Shown here in pieces: positions 1 through 6,833 of a stretch of 45,625 nt of DNA. The stretch comes from JALOOE01 sp964423545. Lineage in GTDB: Bacteria > Chloroflexota > Anaerolineae > CG2-30-64-16. The stretch's first letter is position 1; every line of letters begins with the position of its first letter. The stretch is taken from positions 1 to 45,625 of the forward strand of contig CAYRFV010000007.1 of assembly GCA_964423545.1 (NCBI GenBank). Direction: 5' to 3'. The translations under genes were made by a program, and so were the position numbers. The notes under the pieces were generated by a model. It did no database searches. It was not told the origin of the DNA and saw nothing but the letters and a program-made list of their open reading frames with translations.

Positions 1-40
1 CGCCAGCAGGTCGCAGGTCTCGCTTGTCCCGTTGGCGTCC

Positions 41-886
41 TCAGGCGAACTCGATCATTGCGCCGGCTCGACTGGAGCGCACCGCACCGGCGTCCAGCGC
101 TTGCGCCAGGATCAGGAAAGCCGTTTCGCCCGTGCAGTGGCCAGGGAAGATGCAGGGCCGCGCCGATGAGGCCGCCGGCAGGGCCGCCAATCGGGTGGTG
201 GCGCGTCCGAGTTCGATCTCCGTCACGCCTGCCAGGTGCAGTCCACCGGCAATCAGTGCGACCGGCAGCGAGAAGATGCTCTCGATGTGCATCAGTGTGT
301 TCAGCACGCCGGCATGGCAGCAGCCACAGAGTAGCGCCAGACGACCGCCGGAACGCAGGACCAACGCCATATCATCTCGGTAGGCATCCGCCGCGAGCTC
401 GCCTTCCGCGGCCATCAGAAGATTTGTGCCTCGGCCCTCGAACTCCGTCCGCTGCCTGACCTCACCACTTGTCCAGACCCCAGGCGCAATCTCCTGTGGT
501 GCATCACTCAGCTTCAGCGTCAGCCGAGCGGACAACTCCTCTCGGCCCAGTGGCAGGCCGATGAACTTCGGGCTTCCCTCGCGCTGCGAAAAACGTGCGC
601 GAAAGAGATCCGTGTTGGCATAGAGTGGGGTGCCGGGCCGGAGCAGCGGCAAGAGGGCTGGCAGTCCGCCTGTGTGATCATAGTGGGCATGGCTGATCGC
701 TAAAGCGCTGAGGGTGGCCGGGTCAATGCCGAGCTGCCGGAGATTGTGCAGCAGCACTGTCCCGCTCTGGCCGGTGTCGAAGAGCACGCACTGGCCGCCT
801 GCTTCGACCAGGTAGGCCAATCCGTGTTCGCCCCAGAAGCTGGAGTTGGGCAGGACTGCGTTGTCAACCAGGCAGGTGAGTTTCAT
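41..886 (-). CDS. MBL-fold metallohydrolase (COG1237-like)
   Basis: A 281-residue metallo-beta-lactamase-fold protein. The metal-binding motif HAHYDHTGG lies near residue 66, and further likely metal or loop motifs are GCCHAG and FPGHCTG in the second half. This arrangement matches the family annotated as 7,8-dihydropterin-6-methyl-4-(ribofuranosyl)aminobenzene-phosphate synthase-like metal-dependent hydrolases (COG1237). The true substrate is unknown; many members are found in anaerobes next to redox or iron-sulfur genes. The ATG is preceded by GGAG and GAGG stretches. It is the last recognisable gene of the minus-strand cluster, 85 bases after the peroxiredoxin stop, and is probably co-transcribed with it. 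The fold is certain; the reaction is not. Confidence 0.85.
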   Translation of the reverse strand: MKLTCLVDNAVLPNSSFWGEHGLAYLVEAGGQCVLFDTGQSGTVLLHNLRQLGIDPATLSALAISHAHYDHTGGLPALLPLLRPGTPLYANTDLFRARFSQREGSPKFIGLPLGREELSARLTLKLSDAPQEIAPGVWTSGEVRQRTEFEGRGTNLLMAAEGELAADAYRDDMALVLRSGGRLALLCGCCHAGVLNTLMHIESIFSLPVALIAGGLHLAGVTEIELGRATTRLAALPAASSARPCIFPGHCTGETAFLILAQALDAGAVRSSRAGAMIEFA

Positions 887-971
887 CCTCAGGTTGCTCC
901 GTCATGTCGGGCGCCGGTGCTCAGCAGGGTGCCGACGCCCGACGGTGTCATCAGGCCGCCGTCCGATGCGT

Positions 972-1673
972 TCAGGGTTTCCAGACTTCCCAGACCCGGC
1001 CAACTAGCGCCGGACCGGGCTTGAGGGCCACCTGTCCCGGCTCCCAGCCCGAAGGCGTCACTTCGCCGGTGGCGCGCACGTGCTGGAACGCCTTGACCTG
1101 CCGCACCAGCTCTTTGGGATTCCGGCCCACCTCCGGGGTCAGCACCTCCATCGCGCGGATCACAAAGTCCGGGTCAATGATGAAGCGGCCGCGGATATCC
1201 ACGCCGGCTGCCTCGTCGTAGACCCCATAGATCGCGCCGATCTTGCCGCCGCCGTCCGATAGCATCGGGAAGGGCACGCCGCCCCGCACCATCTTGGACA
1301 GCTCATGCTCCTGCCACATCTTGTGGATGAAGCGGCTGTCAGTGCTCATGGCCAATACGACCACTCCCAGCGCCCTGAATTCGTCGTACATGGCGGCAAC
1401 CGCCGCCAGTTCCGTCGGTCAGACGAAGGTGAAATCGCCCGGATAGAAGCAGAGGACGATCCACTTGCCCTTATAGTCCGAGAGCTTGACGGGCTGGAAG
1501 CCCACGCCCTCGATGAATGCGGTGGCCTCGAAATCGATGGCCTCTTTGCCGACACGTGCGAGCATCTTGGTAACCTCCTGTGGTGGTGGGTGGGCCCCTG
1601 CGGGGAGGGGCGGTGGTGCGGGCAGGATCGGCCCGCGCGTGGGTTTGACGCAACCCTCTTTCAGTTCCGGCAT
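972..1673 (-). CDS. Selenocysteine-containing peroxiredoxin (TGA read as Sec)
   Basis: A 233-residue AhpC/TSA-type peroxiredoxin if the in-frame TGA at 1419-1421 is decoded as selenocysteine. Residues before the TGA end FYPGDFTFV and those after it begin PTELAAVAAMYDEF, so the TGA (residue 85) replaces the peroxidatic cysteine of the FTFVCPTE motif exactly. Both halves are intact and in the same frame, and the downstream half carries the usual STDSRF, VPFPMLSD and RGRFIIDP segments. The start ATG at 1673 follows GGGAGGACAAC, and the MPELKEGC N-terminus is typical of this subgroup. The remaining cysteines are C8 and C75; the usual C-terminal resolving cysteine is Thr206 in the segment EVTPSGWEPG. 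The role is reduction of hydrogen peroxide or organic peroxides. A conventional gene caller would split it in two. A point mutation or base error from TGC/TGT is the alternative, but the exact position and the hairpin just downstream favour Sec. Confidence 0.85.
1391..1408 (-). promoter_or_regulatory. Candidate bacterial SECIS hairpin
   Basis: On the coding strand, immediately after the in-frame TGA, the bases TGGCGGC-GGTT-GCCGCCA form a perfect 7-bp stem with a GGUU apical loop. Seventeen bases separate the TGA from the first loop base. Bacterial SECIS elements lie within the coding sequence just 3' of the UGA, have a short apical stem-loop, and require a G among the first loop bases; the E. 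coli fdhF element has very similar spacing. The hairpin also codes for alanines in GC-rich DNA, so part of the pairing could be chance. Confidence 0.7.
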
Positions 1674-1799
1674 GTTGTCCTCCCATATCCTCGATATCAG
1701 TTGCCAGCGTTGCGCTGCGACGGACGGCGGCCTGACGTCCAAGATAGCGACTGTCTGGCGCATAGCGGGCTTTCTCAGGGTTTCAATTGACGCTCGAGT

Positions 1800-2249
1800 C
1801 TACACCCAGCGCCTCACCTCTACCTTGTAGTCCAGCCACGCCTGGCCGAACTTCTCTGCCAGCATCCGCTCTTCGACCACGATGAAGACCCGATCCATCA
1901 CGACGGCGAAGACAGGGACGATCAGGAACGGCGTCAGGGATCCCAGAAGGATGGTCAGCCCGAGCAGGATGAGCACGAAGCCCAGGTACATCGGATGCCG
2001 GGAGATCCGGTAGACGCCATCGGTGATCAGGGCTGTCGACTCTTGGAACGGCTTGACCGTGGTCTTGGCGGCGCGAAAAGCCTGGTCCGCAATGATGTTG
2101 AGCGCTGCCCCCAGCGCCAGGGGCAGCAAGCCGAAGAGATCCCAGGGAAACGGGATGATTCGCTTCACAGGGAAGAGAAAGTGGATCACCACCATCACGA
2201 TGATGGCGATCCACAGGTACGTGGGTGGCAGCACAGGCTTGCGTTTCAT
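1800..2249 (-). CDS. Isoprenylcysteine carboxyl methyltransferase-like membrane protein
   Basis: A 149-residue integral membrane protein with about four or five hydrophobic segments. It carries the family signature RHPMYLG near residue 86 and a C-terminal EE..L..KFGQAW.DYK stretch, which in ICMT/PEMT-type methyltransferases form the S-adenosylmethionine pocket. Bacterial members are broadly annotated and rarely have a known substrate. The ATG follows GAGGGAACGG. It lies between the CooT/UspA remnant and the selenoprotein peroxiredoxin on the same strand, so it is probably co-transcribed. Family assignment is firm; the methyl acceptor is unknown. Confidence 0.85.
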   Translation of the reverse strand: MKRKPVLPPTYLWIAIIVMVVIHFLFPVKRIIPFPWDLFGLLPLALGAALNIIADQAFRAAKTTVKPFQESTALITDGVYRISRHPMYLGFVLILLGLTILLGSLTPFLIVPVFAVVMDRVFIVVEERMLAEKFGQAWLDYKVEVRRWV

Positions 2250-2266
2250 CCGTTCCCTCGCTCACC

Positions 2267-2437
2267 TCAGGTTGAGTCGCGTTGCGCCAGTGCAATGGGC
2301 CGAACGAGCAGGACAGGTAGAGGGCTGCGTCTGACGACCTCCAGCGCCACACTGCCGAGAAGGAAACGGAGGATGCCCGTGCGGCCGTGCGTTGCCATGA
2401 CGATCAGCCTGGGGCCCAGCGACACGCGATGCGTGAG
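2267..2437 (-). pseudogene. C-terminal fragment of a universal stress protein (UspA)
   Basis: The minus-strand frame ending at the TGA at 2267-2269 reads LIVMATHGRTGILRFLLGSV and continues to SPLPVLLVRP, which is the last beta-alpha-beta unit of a UspA domain including the GxxGx(9)G ATP-loop region. About 100 residues of the usual domain are absent upstream. Instead the reading frame runs back directly into the end of the CooT-like gene, offset by one base. It looks like the relic of a deletion that removed the CooT stop and the UspA N-terminus. No start codon or ribosome binding site of its own is apparent. Confidence 0.7.
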
Positions 2438-2580
2438 AAATCAATGCGCTGGATGCGTCCGTGTACGAGCTGCAGTCCTCCGATGAACGTTTCGAACCGA
2501 ACACCTTCCGCCGCGGGTTCCAGCCAGACTACGTCGTGAGCGATTTCCCGACCGCCCAGGTACACTTGTGCTTGGCACAT
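2404..2580 (-). CDS. CooT-like small nickel-binding protein, frameshifted C-terminus
   Basis: The 58-residue product begins MCQAQVYLGGREIAHDVVWL and contains GRIQRIDF, the pattern of the CooT family, small homodimeric proteins that bind Ni(II) through the N-terminal cysteine (Cys2) and are linked to CO dehydrogenase maturation. The ATG follows GAAGGAGGTG, an ideal ribosome binding site. After IDF the frame leads to a short unrelated tail and a TGA at 2404. A one-base shift at the TTT run near 2438-2440 would instead give LTHRVSL, which looks like the normal CooT ending, and then continue into the UspA fragment. Either the gene has lost a base or the tail is tolerated. No CODH gene is in the window. 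Confidence 0.7.
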   Translation of the reverse strand: MCQAQVYLGGREIAHDVVWLEPAAEGVRFETFIGGLQLVHGRIQRIDFSRIACRWAPG

Positions 2581-2602
2581 TGTGAACACCTCCTTCATTG
2601 CC

Positions 2603-3334
2603 TCAGTCGAGCCGCTGCGCCAGGACTCGAGTGGTCGCAAGAAACAATCCAACCGAGAAAGCGAGCAGCGCCATGAGATCAAGACCCGGCTGGATCATTG
2701 TGTGTTGTCCCAAGGCGGCACGCAGCGCCTCGACGCAGTACGTAAGAGGCAAGAAGCGCGCTACGATCTGTAGGGCCGGCGGCATCGAGGCCAACGGCAC
2801 GAACACCCCACCCAGGAAAATCATGGGGAAGCGGATGAAGTTGGCCAGCGTCTGCGCCTCGAACACCTCCTTCACCGTGACTGAGACGAACGCGCCCAGA
2901 GCGGCAAACGCCGCAGCCGAGAGCAGTAGGGTCAGCGTCAGCAAGGGCCAATCCACGCGACCGGCCCCGTAAACGATCAACGCGATCACCAGAACAACCG
3001 TCGTGACGGTCAGGCCGAAGATCATGCCGCCGAGCATCTTGCCGGCCAACAGCGCGGGCAGCCTGATCGGCGCCAGCAGGAGCCGCTCGAATGCGCCGAT
3101 GCGCCGCTCGAAGGTGATGACGATGGCCTCCATCGAGCTGGTGCCGAAAAGCAGCGTCAGCCCAAGGAGTCCAGGTACTAGCTCGCGCAGATCGCTCGGA
3201 CTGCGCAAGGCAAAGGCCAGAACAAAGGCGAAAGGCAGTAGGATTCCCCAACTGATATTCGGCGGCTTGAGGTAGTACGCACGGAGGTCCTTCCACCCGA
3301 TGTAGAACAGCCCCCGCAGGTCGTCGGTCAGCAT
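2603..3334 (-). CDS. ABC-2 type transporter permease
   Basis: A 243-residue protein with about six hydrophobic segments, of the ABC-2 membrane family (DrrB/NodJ-like drug or polymer exporters). Segments such as GTSSMEAIVITFERR.GAFERLLLAPI and the PMIFLGGVFVPL stretch are typical of the conserved ABC-2 core. The chosen ATG at 3334 lies 22 bases after the ATPase stop, with a GGGGG-type binding site; the longer open frame overlaps the ATPase gene. It forms an exporter with the neighbouring ATP-binding protein. The cargo is unknown; within this metal/redox cluster it could equally export a lipid, drug or peptide. Confidence 0.85.
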   Translation of the reverse strand: MLTDDLRGLFYIGWKDLRAYYLKPPNISWGILLPFAFVLAFALRSPSDLRELVPGLLGLTLLFGTSSMEAIVITFERRIGAFERLLLAPIRLPALLAGKMLGGMIFGLTVTTVVLVIALIVYGAGRVDWPLLTLTLLLSAAAFAALGAFVSVTVKEVFEAQTLANFIRFPMIFLGGVFVPLASMPPALQIVARFLPLTYCVEALRAALGQHTMIQPGLDLMALLAFSVGLFLATTRVLAQRLD

Positions 3335-3356
3335 GCGCTGCCCCCTGTGGATCGGT

Positions 3357-4286
3357 TCATCCCTTGCCACCTTTCTCCTGCAGCATCGTCTGCGCACTGA
3401 GGCCGGTCAACTGCACAAACACATCTTCCAGGCTGGGCCGGACAGTGTTGATCGCCAGCACGCGGCGCCCGGCCCCGTCGGCCAACGCGGCCTGTACGGC
3501 GGCTGCGATGTCGTCGTTCTCGATGCGTCTCGTCTCGGTGGCGCCCTGCTCGTCGGCCAGGATGACTTCCACGGTCGGTCTGTGGTTGATGCTCGCCTTG
3601 AGGCCGGCCACTGTATCGAGGGCCACCAGGCGCCCCTTCACAATCATGCCGACGCGATCGCACAGTCGCTCGGCCTCCTCCAGGTAGTGGGTGGTGAGAA
3701 AGACCGTGATCCCTTCCTCGCGCAGCCCTGCGATCATCTTCCGCAGATTGCGCGCGCTCACGACATCCAGTCCTGTGGTCGGCTCATCCAGGAACAGCAG
3801 CTGCGGCCGGTGGGCCAGGGCCGCAGCGATGGTCAGCGCCCGCTTCATGCCTCGCGAAAGGGTGGCGAAGGGAGCGTGGCGCTTCTCGGCGAGGCCGAAG
3901 CGGGCCAGGAGTTGTTCAGCCCTCGGTTGCCGCTCGGCGCGCGGCACGCCGTACAGCTGCATGGCGAAGATCAAGTTGTCACGCGCCGAGAGCTCATCGT
4001 ACAGATTGGAGGCTTCCGGCACGACGCCGATGCGCTTCTTGATCTGCGTGATCGCACTCCTAACTTCGAAGCCCAACACCTGCGCAGCGCCCGCACTCGG
4101 ACGCGCGAGGCCGGTCAGCATGCGGATCGTCGTCGTCTTCCCTGCGCCGTTGGGGCCTAAGAAGCCGAATACTTCCCCCTGGGCTATCGCGAAGCCAAGA
4201 CCATCTACGGCCCGCAACGGTTTGCCAGCCTTGCCAGCAGCGTCGTAGACTTTGGTGAGACCCTCAACCACGATAGTGTTCGGCAT
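3357..4286 (-). CDS. ABC transporter ATP-binding protein
   Basis: A 309-residue ATPase with Walker A GPNGAGKTTT near residue 44, a Q-loop region, the signature LSRGMKRAL, Walker B LLFLDEPTTGLD and the H-loop TTHYLEEAE. The C-terminal 80 residues after the nucleotide-binding domain are typical of DrrA/CcmA-like exporters. It hydrolyses ATP to drive the ABC-2 permease encoded immediately downstream. The start ATG overlaps the 3' end of the upstream DUF5320 gene, which suggests translational coupling. Confidence 0.93.
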   Translation of the reverse strand: MPNTIVVEGLTKVYDAAGKAGKPLRAVDGLGFAIAQGEVFGFLGPNGAGKTTTIRMLTGLARPSAGAAQVLGFEVRSAITQIKKRIGVVPEASNLYDELSARDNLIFAMQLYGVPRAERQPRAEQLLARFGLAEKRHAPFATLSRGMKRALTIAAALAHRPQLLFLDEPTTGLDVVSARNLRKMIAGLREEGITVFLTTHYLEEAERLCDRVGMIVKGRLVALDTVAGLKASINHRPTVEVILADEQGATETRRIENDDIAAAVQAALADGAGRRVLAINTVRPSLEDVFVQLTGLSAQTMLQEKGGKG

Positions 4287-4560
4287 CGCCTCTCCATCGT
4301 ACGCGGCATCGCTTCCCTAATCGACTTGGACGTCCTTGGCCGTAAGGCCCGCGGGACAAACGGATTGGTGCGTCCACGGGCGCAGGTGTAAGCGAAGAGT
4401 CTATCTCTGGCGCGAGCTGCACCGACCGACCCTGGATGCCAGCGTACCCCACCGCTGGCTCACGGGAGCCGGGTTCCGGCAGACGCAGCGAGCAGTAGCC
4501 CTCCCCGCGGCCGGTGAACATCCCCTCCCCGCGCGGGCCAGTTCCATCGAACCTGGGCAT
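4264..4560 (-). CDS. DUF5320-like small protein
   Basis: A 98-residue protein beginning MPRFDGTGPRGEGMFTGRG and then EGYC, the conserved N-terminal signature of DUF5320 proteins. These small Gly/Arg/Pro-rich proteins often sit beside NifX-like and MinD-like genes in anaerobes. No biochemical function is established. The C-terminal part is low in recognisable features and lacks the coiled coil usual in longer members. It follows the NifU-like gene by 12 bases and overlaps the ABC ATPase start by 23 bases. A second member of the family lies in the same cluster at 8998-9339. Confidence 0.7.
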   Translation of the reverse strand: MPRFDGTGPRGEGMFTGRGEGYCSLRLPEPGSREPAVGYAGIQGRSVQLAPEIDSSLTPAPVDAPIRLSRGPYGQGRPSRLGKRCRVRWRGDAEHYRG

Positions 4561-4572
4561 CGTTCTTATCTC

Positions 4573-5052
4573 CTATCTTCCCAGTCTGCTCCCCAGCGCC
4601 TCGCGCAGCGTCTCCACCGAAAGCTCCGCGCAGTGATGGCTTTTGTAAGGCAAGCCATCCAACGCCTCGATCAACTCCTCCGGCGTGATCGCTGCGGCCT
4701 GTTCCAGCGTCATGTTCCGGATGAGCGTCGTGAGCATATCGCCGCACGCCATCGTCGAGAGGCAGCCATCCGCCCAGAAGCTGGCCTCAGTGATTTGGTC
4801 GCCGTCCAACCGCACGTACATCTCCATCACTTCGCCGCACCAGCCGACCTTGCTGGCGTGCGCGTCAGGGTGGTCCATGCGACCCGCGTGCGTGGGGTGG
4901 CGGCCATGCTTGATGGCCTTGGCCGAGAAGCTAACTGGTTGCAGCTCAATCACGTCACGGCGCTCGTGGGATGCCTCGCGACCTGTCCGTAGCTCTTCGC
5001 CGGCTATCTCATGGCCGGTGGTCTCTTCATGGAGACGATGCTGCTTGTTCAT
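4573..5052 (-). CDS. NifU/IscU-like iron-sulfur scaffold protein
   Basis: A 159-residue protein of the NifU_N/IscU family. Cluster-ligand cysteines are C72 (in GWCGEVMEMYVRL), C97 (in DGCLSTMACGD, with an extra Cys at 103) and C141 (in SHHCAELSVETL). Ordinary IscU has C-G-D at the first ligand; here the sequence is C-G-E (Glu74). The N-terminal 45 residues are charged and unlike IscU. The segment HAGRMDHPDAHASKVGWCG marks a subgroup found outside classical isc operons. The start ATG at 5052 was chosen because AAAGGTG lies 9 bases upstream; a GTG at 5064 would add four residues. It probably assembles or carries an Fe-S cluster for the neighbouring ferredoxin-ATPases. Confidence 0.85.
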   Translation of the reverse strand: MNKQHRLHEETTGHEIAGEELRTGREASHERRDVIELQPVSFSAKAIKHGRHPTHAGRMDHPDAHASKVGWCGEVMEMYVRLDGDQITEASFWADGCLSTMACGDMLTTLIRNMTLEQAAAITPEELIEALDGLPYKSHHCAELSVETLREALGSRLGR

Positions 5053-5263
5053 GCACTGATACACCTTTCAGTCTTCTGGCATAGAACTTATGTCCGTCAT
5101 AAGTCGTCTCGATCAGTTGGCCTTGTGCGACGAGCATTCGCACGACCGACATGTCGGCGCCGGACGTGGTCAGGAGTTCGTTCACTCGACGTTCACATGT
5201 GAGACGCTATCCGTCGCCAAGTGAATCACTCGACGCCGTTCCGCTGCATTTCGGCGGGCGCAT
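5027..5263 (-). pseudogene. DUF2087-like winged-helix fragment interrupted by a stop
   Basis: From an ATG at 5263 the frame reads 18 codons to a TAG at 5207-5209, then continues without interruption as RLTCERRVNELLTTSGAD, then MSVVRMLVAQGQL, and ends HKFYARRL plus a short tail. The second half fits the DUF2087 pattern (YTEKEVN...LRR.LV..G.L......YxRR), a small winged-helix domain of unknown function. No good ribosome binding site precedes the ATG or the internal GTG at 5185. I read it as a decayed or truncated gene; a 52-residue protein from the GTG is possible. The 3' end overlaps the NifU-like start. Confidence 0.4.
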
Positions 5264-5346
5264 ACTCGACATTGCCGCCAGGATAGCCGCCACACTTTGC
5301 GCGGTGAGGCGGACAGGACAACAAAGCATGTTCGGTTCTTTCTGTT

Positions 5347-5697
5347 TCAGCGGCGCCTGATCCCCATGAAACCATGAGCAGCAGCCTGATCCTGTTCGCC
5401 ATCGATCTCTCGTAACAGGGCGTTTAGCTCATCGCTATGAACGTAGCCCTCCACTCGTATCGCCTGACTTTTTGCGCCCGGCACTTCGCGCACGGCGCGG
5501 CGGATTTCGACCGCCAATGGCACGGCGATAGGACACAGGGGAGAGGAGGGGCGAAAGGTGTAGTTGACGCGACCGTCTTTGTCTACGGTCAAGCCTTCGA
5601 TCAGCCGCATCCGCACAACATCTACACCCGTTTCGGGGTCGATGACACGGGCGAGCCTGGCCAGGATCGCCGTACGCAATTGTTCGGGTGACGTCAT
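5347..5697 (-). CDS. MIP18/DUF59 family protein
   Basis: A 116-residue protein with the DUF59 core: VIDPETGVDVVRMRLI near residue 17 and SPLCPIAVPLAVEIRRAV around residue 63. DUF59 proteins (SufT, Cia2/MIP18, the N-terminal domain of Mrp) act in iron-sulfur cluster transfer. The conserved cysteine in PLCP is present. The start ATG at 5697 is preceded by AAGGAGGAGCGGCC, an excellent binding site; the longer open frame upstream overlaps the ATPase gene and is discarded. It lies just after the second ferredoxin-MinD ATPase and is likely a partner of it. Confidence 0.85.
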   Translation of the reverse strand: MTSPEQLRTAILARLARVIDPETGVDVVRMRLIEGLTVDKDGRVNYTFRPSSPLCPIAVPLAVEIRRAVREVPGAKSQAIRVEGYVHSDELNALLREIDGEQDQAAAHGFMGIRRR

Positions 5698-5750
5698 GGC
5701 CGCTCCTCCTTGCCAACTGGGCCGGCCGTCATACCGCCTGGGCGCCATGT

Positions 5751-6689
5751 TCATGGTGGCGGCTCGCGGATGGCGGCCGCGATGCATCGCCACAGGGCCA
5801 TCAATGCTTGGCTGGCCGGGGCGGTCGGGCTGAAGGCCGTGACCGGCTGCCCCTGAACCATCGCCGCGGTCACAGTCGCATCGAATGGGATGTGCCCAGC
5901 GACTTCGATATTGCACCCCCGGCAATGCGCCTCGATCTGGGCTGTGCCTTCGGGGTAGATGTCGGCCTTGTTGATACATACCAGCGCCTGCACTCGGAAG
6001 TGCGCGGCGGTCGCCAGCACGCGCGCCATGTCGTAGATGCCGGCCGCAGTCGGCTCAGCCACGATGAGCGCCAAGTCGGCGCCCGAAGCCGCCGAGATGA
6101 CGGGACACCCGATGCCTGGCGGCCCATCCACGAGCACGGCATCAAAGCCTTCGTCCAGCGCCAGGAGCCGCGCCTGTTGCTTGACCAGTGTTACCAGCTT
6201 GCCGGAGTTCTCGTGCGCTGGCCGCAGCGCGGCGTGAAACAGCGGCCCATAGCGGCTGTCGGAACGGCGCCAACAGCCGGCGAGTTGCGGCGCCATCTGG
6301 ATCGCCGCTGCCGGGCACTGATAGACACACGCTGCGCAGCCATCGCAGGCAATGGGGTCGACGGCATAGGCTTGGCTCTCACTCGCTTGCTCTCTCCCCC
6401 CCGCATTCGTGAGGGGGAGGTGGACAGCGTCGAACCGGCAGACATCATAGCAGGCGCCGCAGCCCTGGCACCTCTCGGCGTCAATCACAGCGACCGCCCC
6501 ACCGACGAACTCGTGTGTCTCCATCGTCTTCGGGGCCAGCACCAGCTCCAGGTTGGCTGCGTCCACATCCGCGTCGGCCAGCACTGCGCGCACAGCCGGC
6601 TGGCCTTCCGCGGCCAGGTGCGCGAAAGCGGCCGCGACGCTGGTCTTGCCCGTACCGCCCTTGCCGCTGAGAATCACCAACTGCTTCAC
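5751..6689 (-). CDS. MinD-type P-loop ATPase with inserted 2[4Fe-4S] ferredoxin domain
   Basis: A 312-residue ATPase of COG1149. The deviant Walker A SGKGGTGKTS lies at the N-terminus. Two cluster motifs, CQGCGACYDVC (about residue 74) and CDGCAACVYQC (about residue 114), are inserted in the ATPase domain. VDGPPGIGCP corresponds to the switch II/Walker B region. Such proteins occur in pairs in Orp clusters of sulfate reducers and in many anaerobes, and are thought to couple ATP use to Fe-S or metal-sulfur cofactor assembly. The start is GTG after GAGGGGGCCA. It is paired with a paralogue at 7415-8293. Confidence 0.93.
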   Translation of the reverse strand: MKQLVILSGKGGTGKTSVAAAFAHLAAEGQPAVRAVLADADVDAANLELVLAPKTMETHEFVGGAVAVIDAERCQGCGACYDVCRFDAVHLPLTNAGGREQASESQAYAVDPIACDGCAACVYQCPAAAIQMAPQLAGCWRRSDSRYGPLFHAALRPAHENSGKLVTLVKQQARLLALDEGFDAVLVDGPPGIGCPVISAASGADLALIVAEPTAAGIYDMARVLATAAHFRVQALVCINKADIYPEGTAQIEAHCRGCNIEVAGHIPFDATVTAAMVQGQPVTAFSPTAPASQALMALWRCIAAAIREPPP

Positions 6690-6833
6690 TGGCCCCCTCG
6701 CAAGACTGACCCTACTCCACAGCGCTGATACCGCTCTCCGAACTCTGTGATGAACTCTATCACGGAGCTACCTTGGGCACACTGTCGAGATATCGCCAAA
6801 AAGGCATCGCTGGTTGAAAGCGGCTCATCGCGA

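Noticed and set aside
1..40. A gene in the first 40 bases.
   Set aside because: No start codon, binding site or recognisable peptide could be found before the window edge.
972..1763. Reading the peroxiredoxin as two separate genes or as a pseudogene.
   Set aside because: Both halves are undamaged, in one frame, and the TGA replaces exactly the catalytic cysteine with a SECIS-like hairpin after it; chance inactivation there is much less likely.
5207..5209. TAG in the DUF2087-like fragment as a pyrrolysine codon.
   Set aside because: No pyrrolysine-type enzyme or context is present, and the gene lacks a start signal; decay is simpler.
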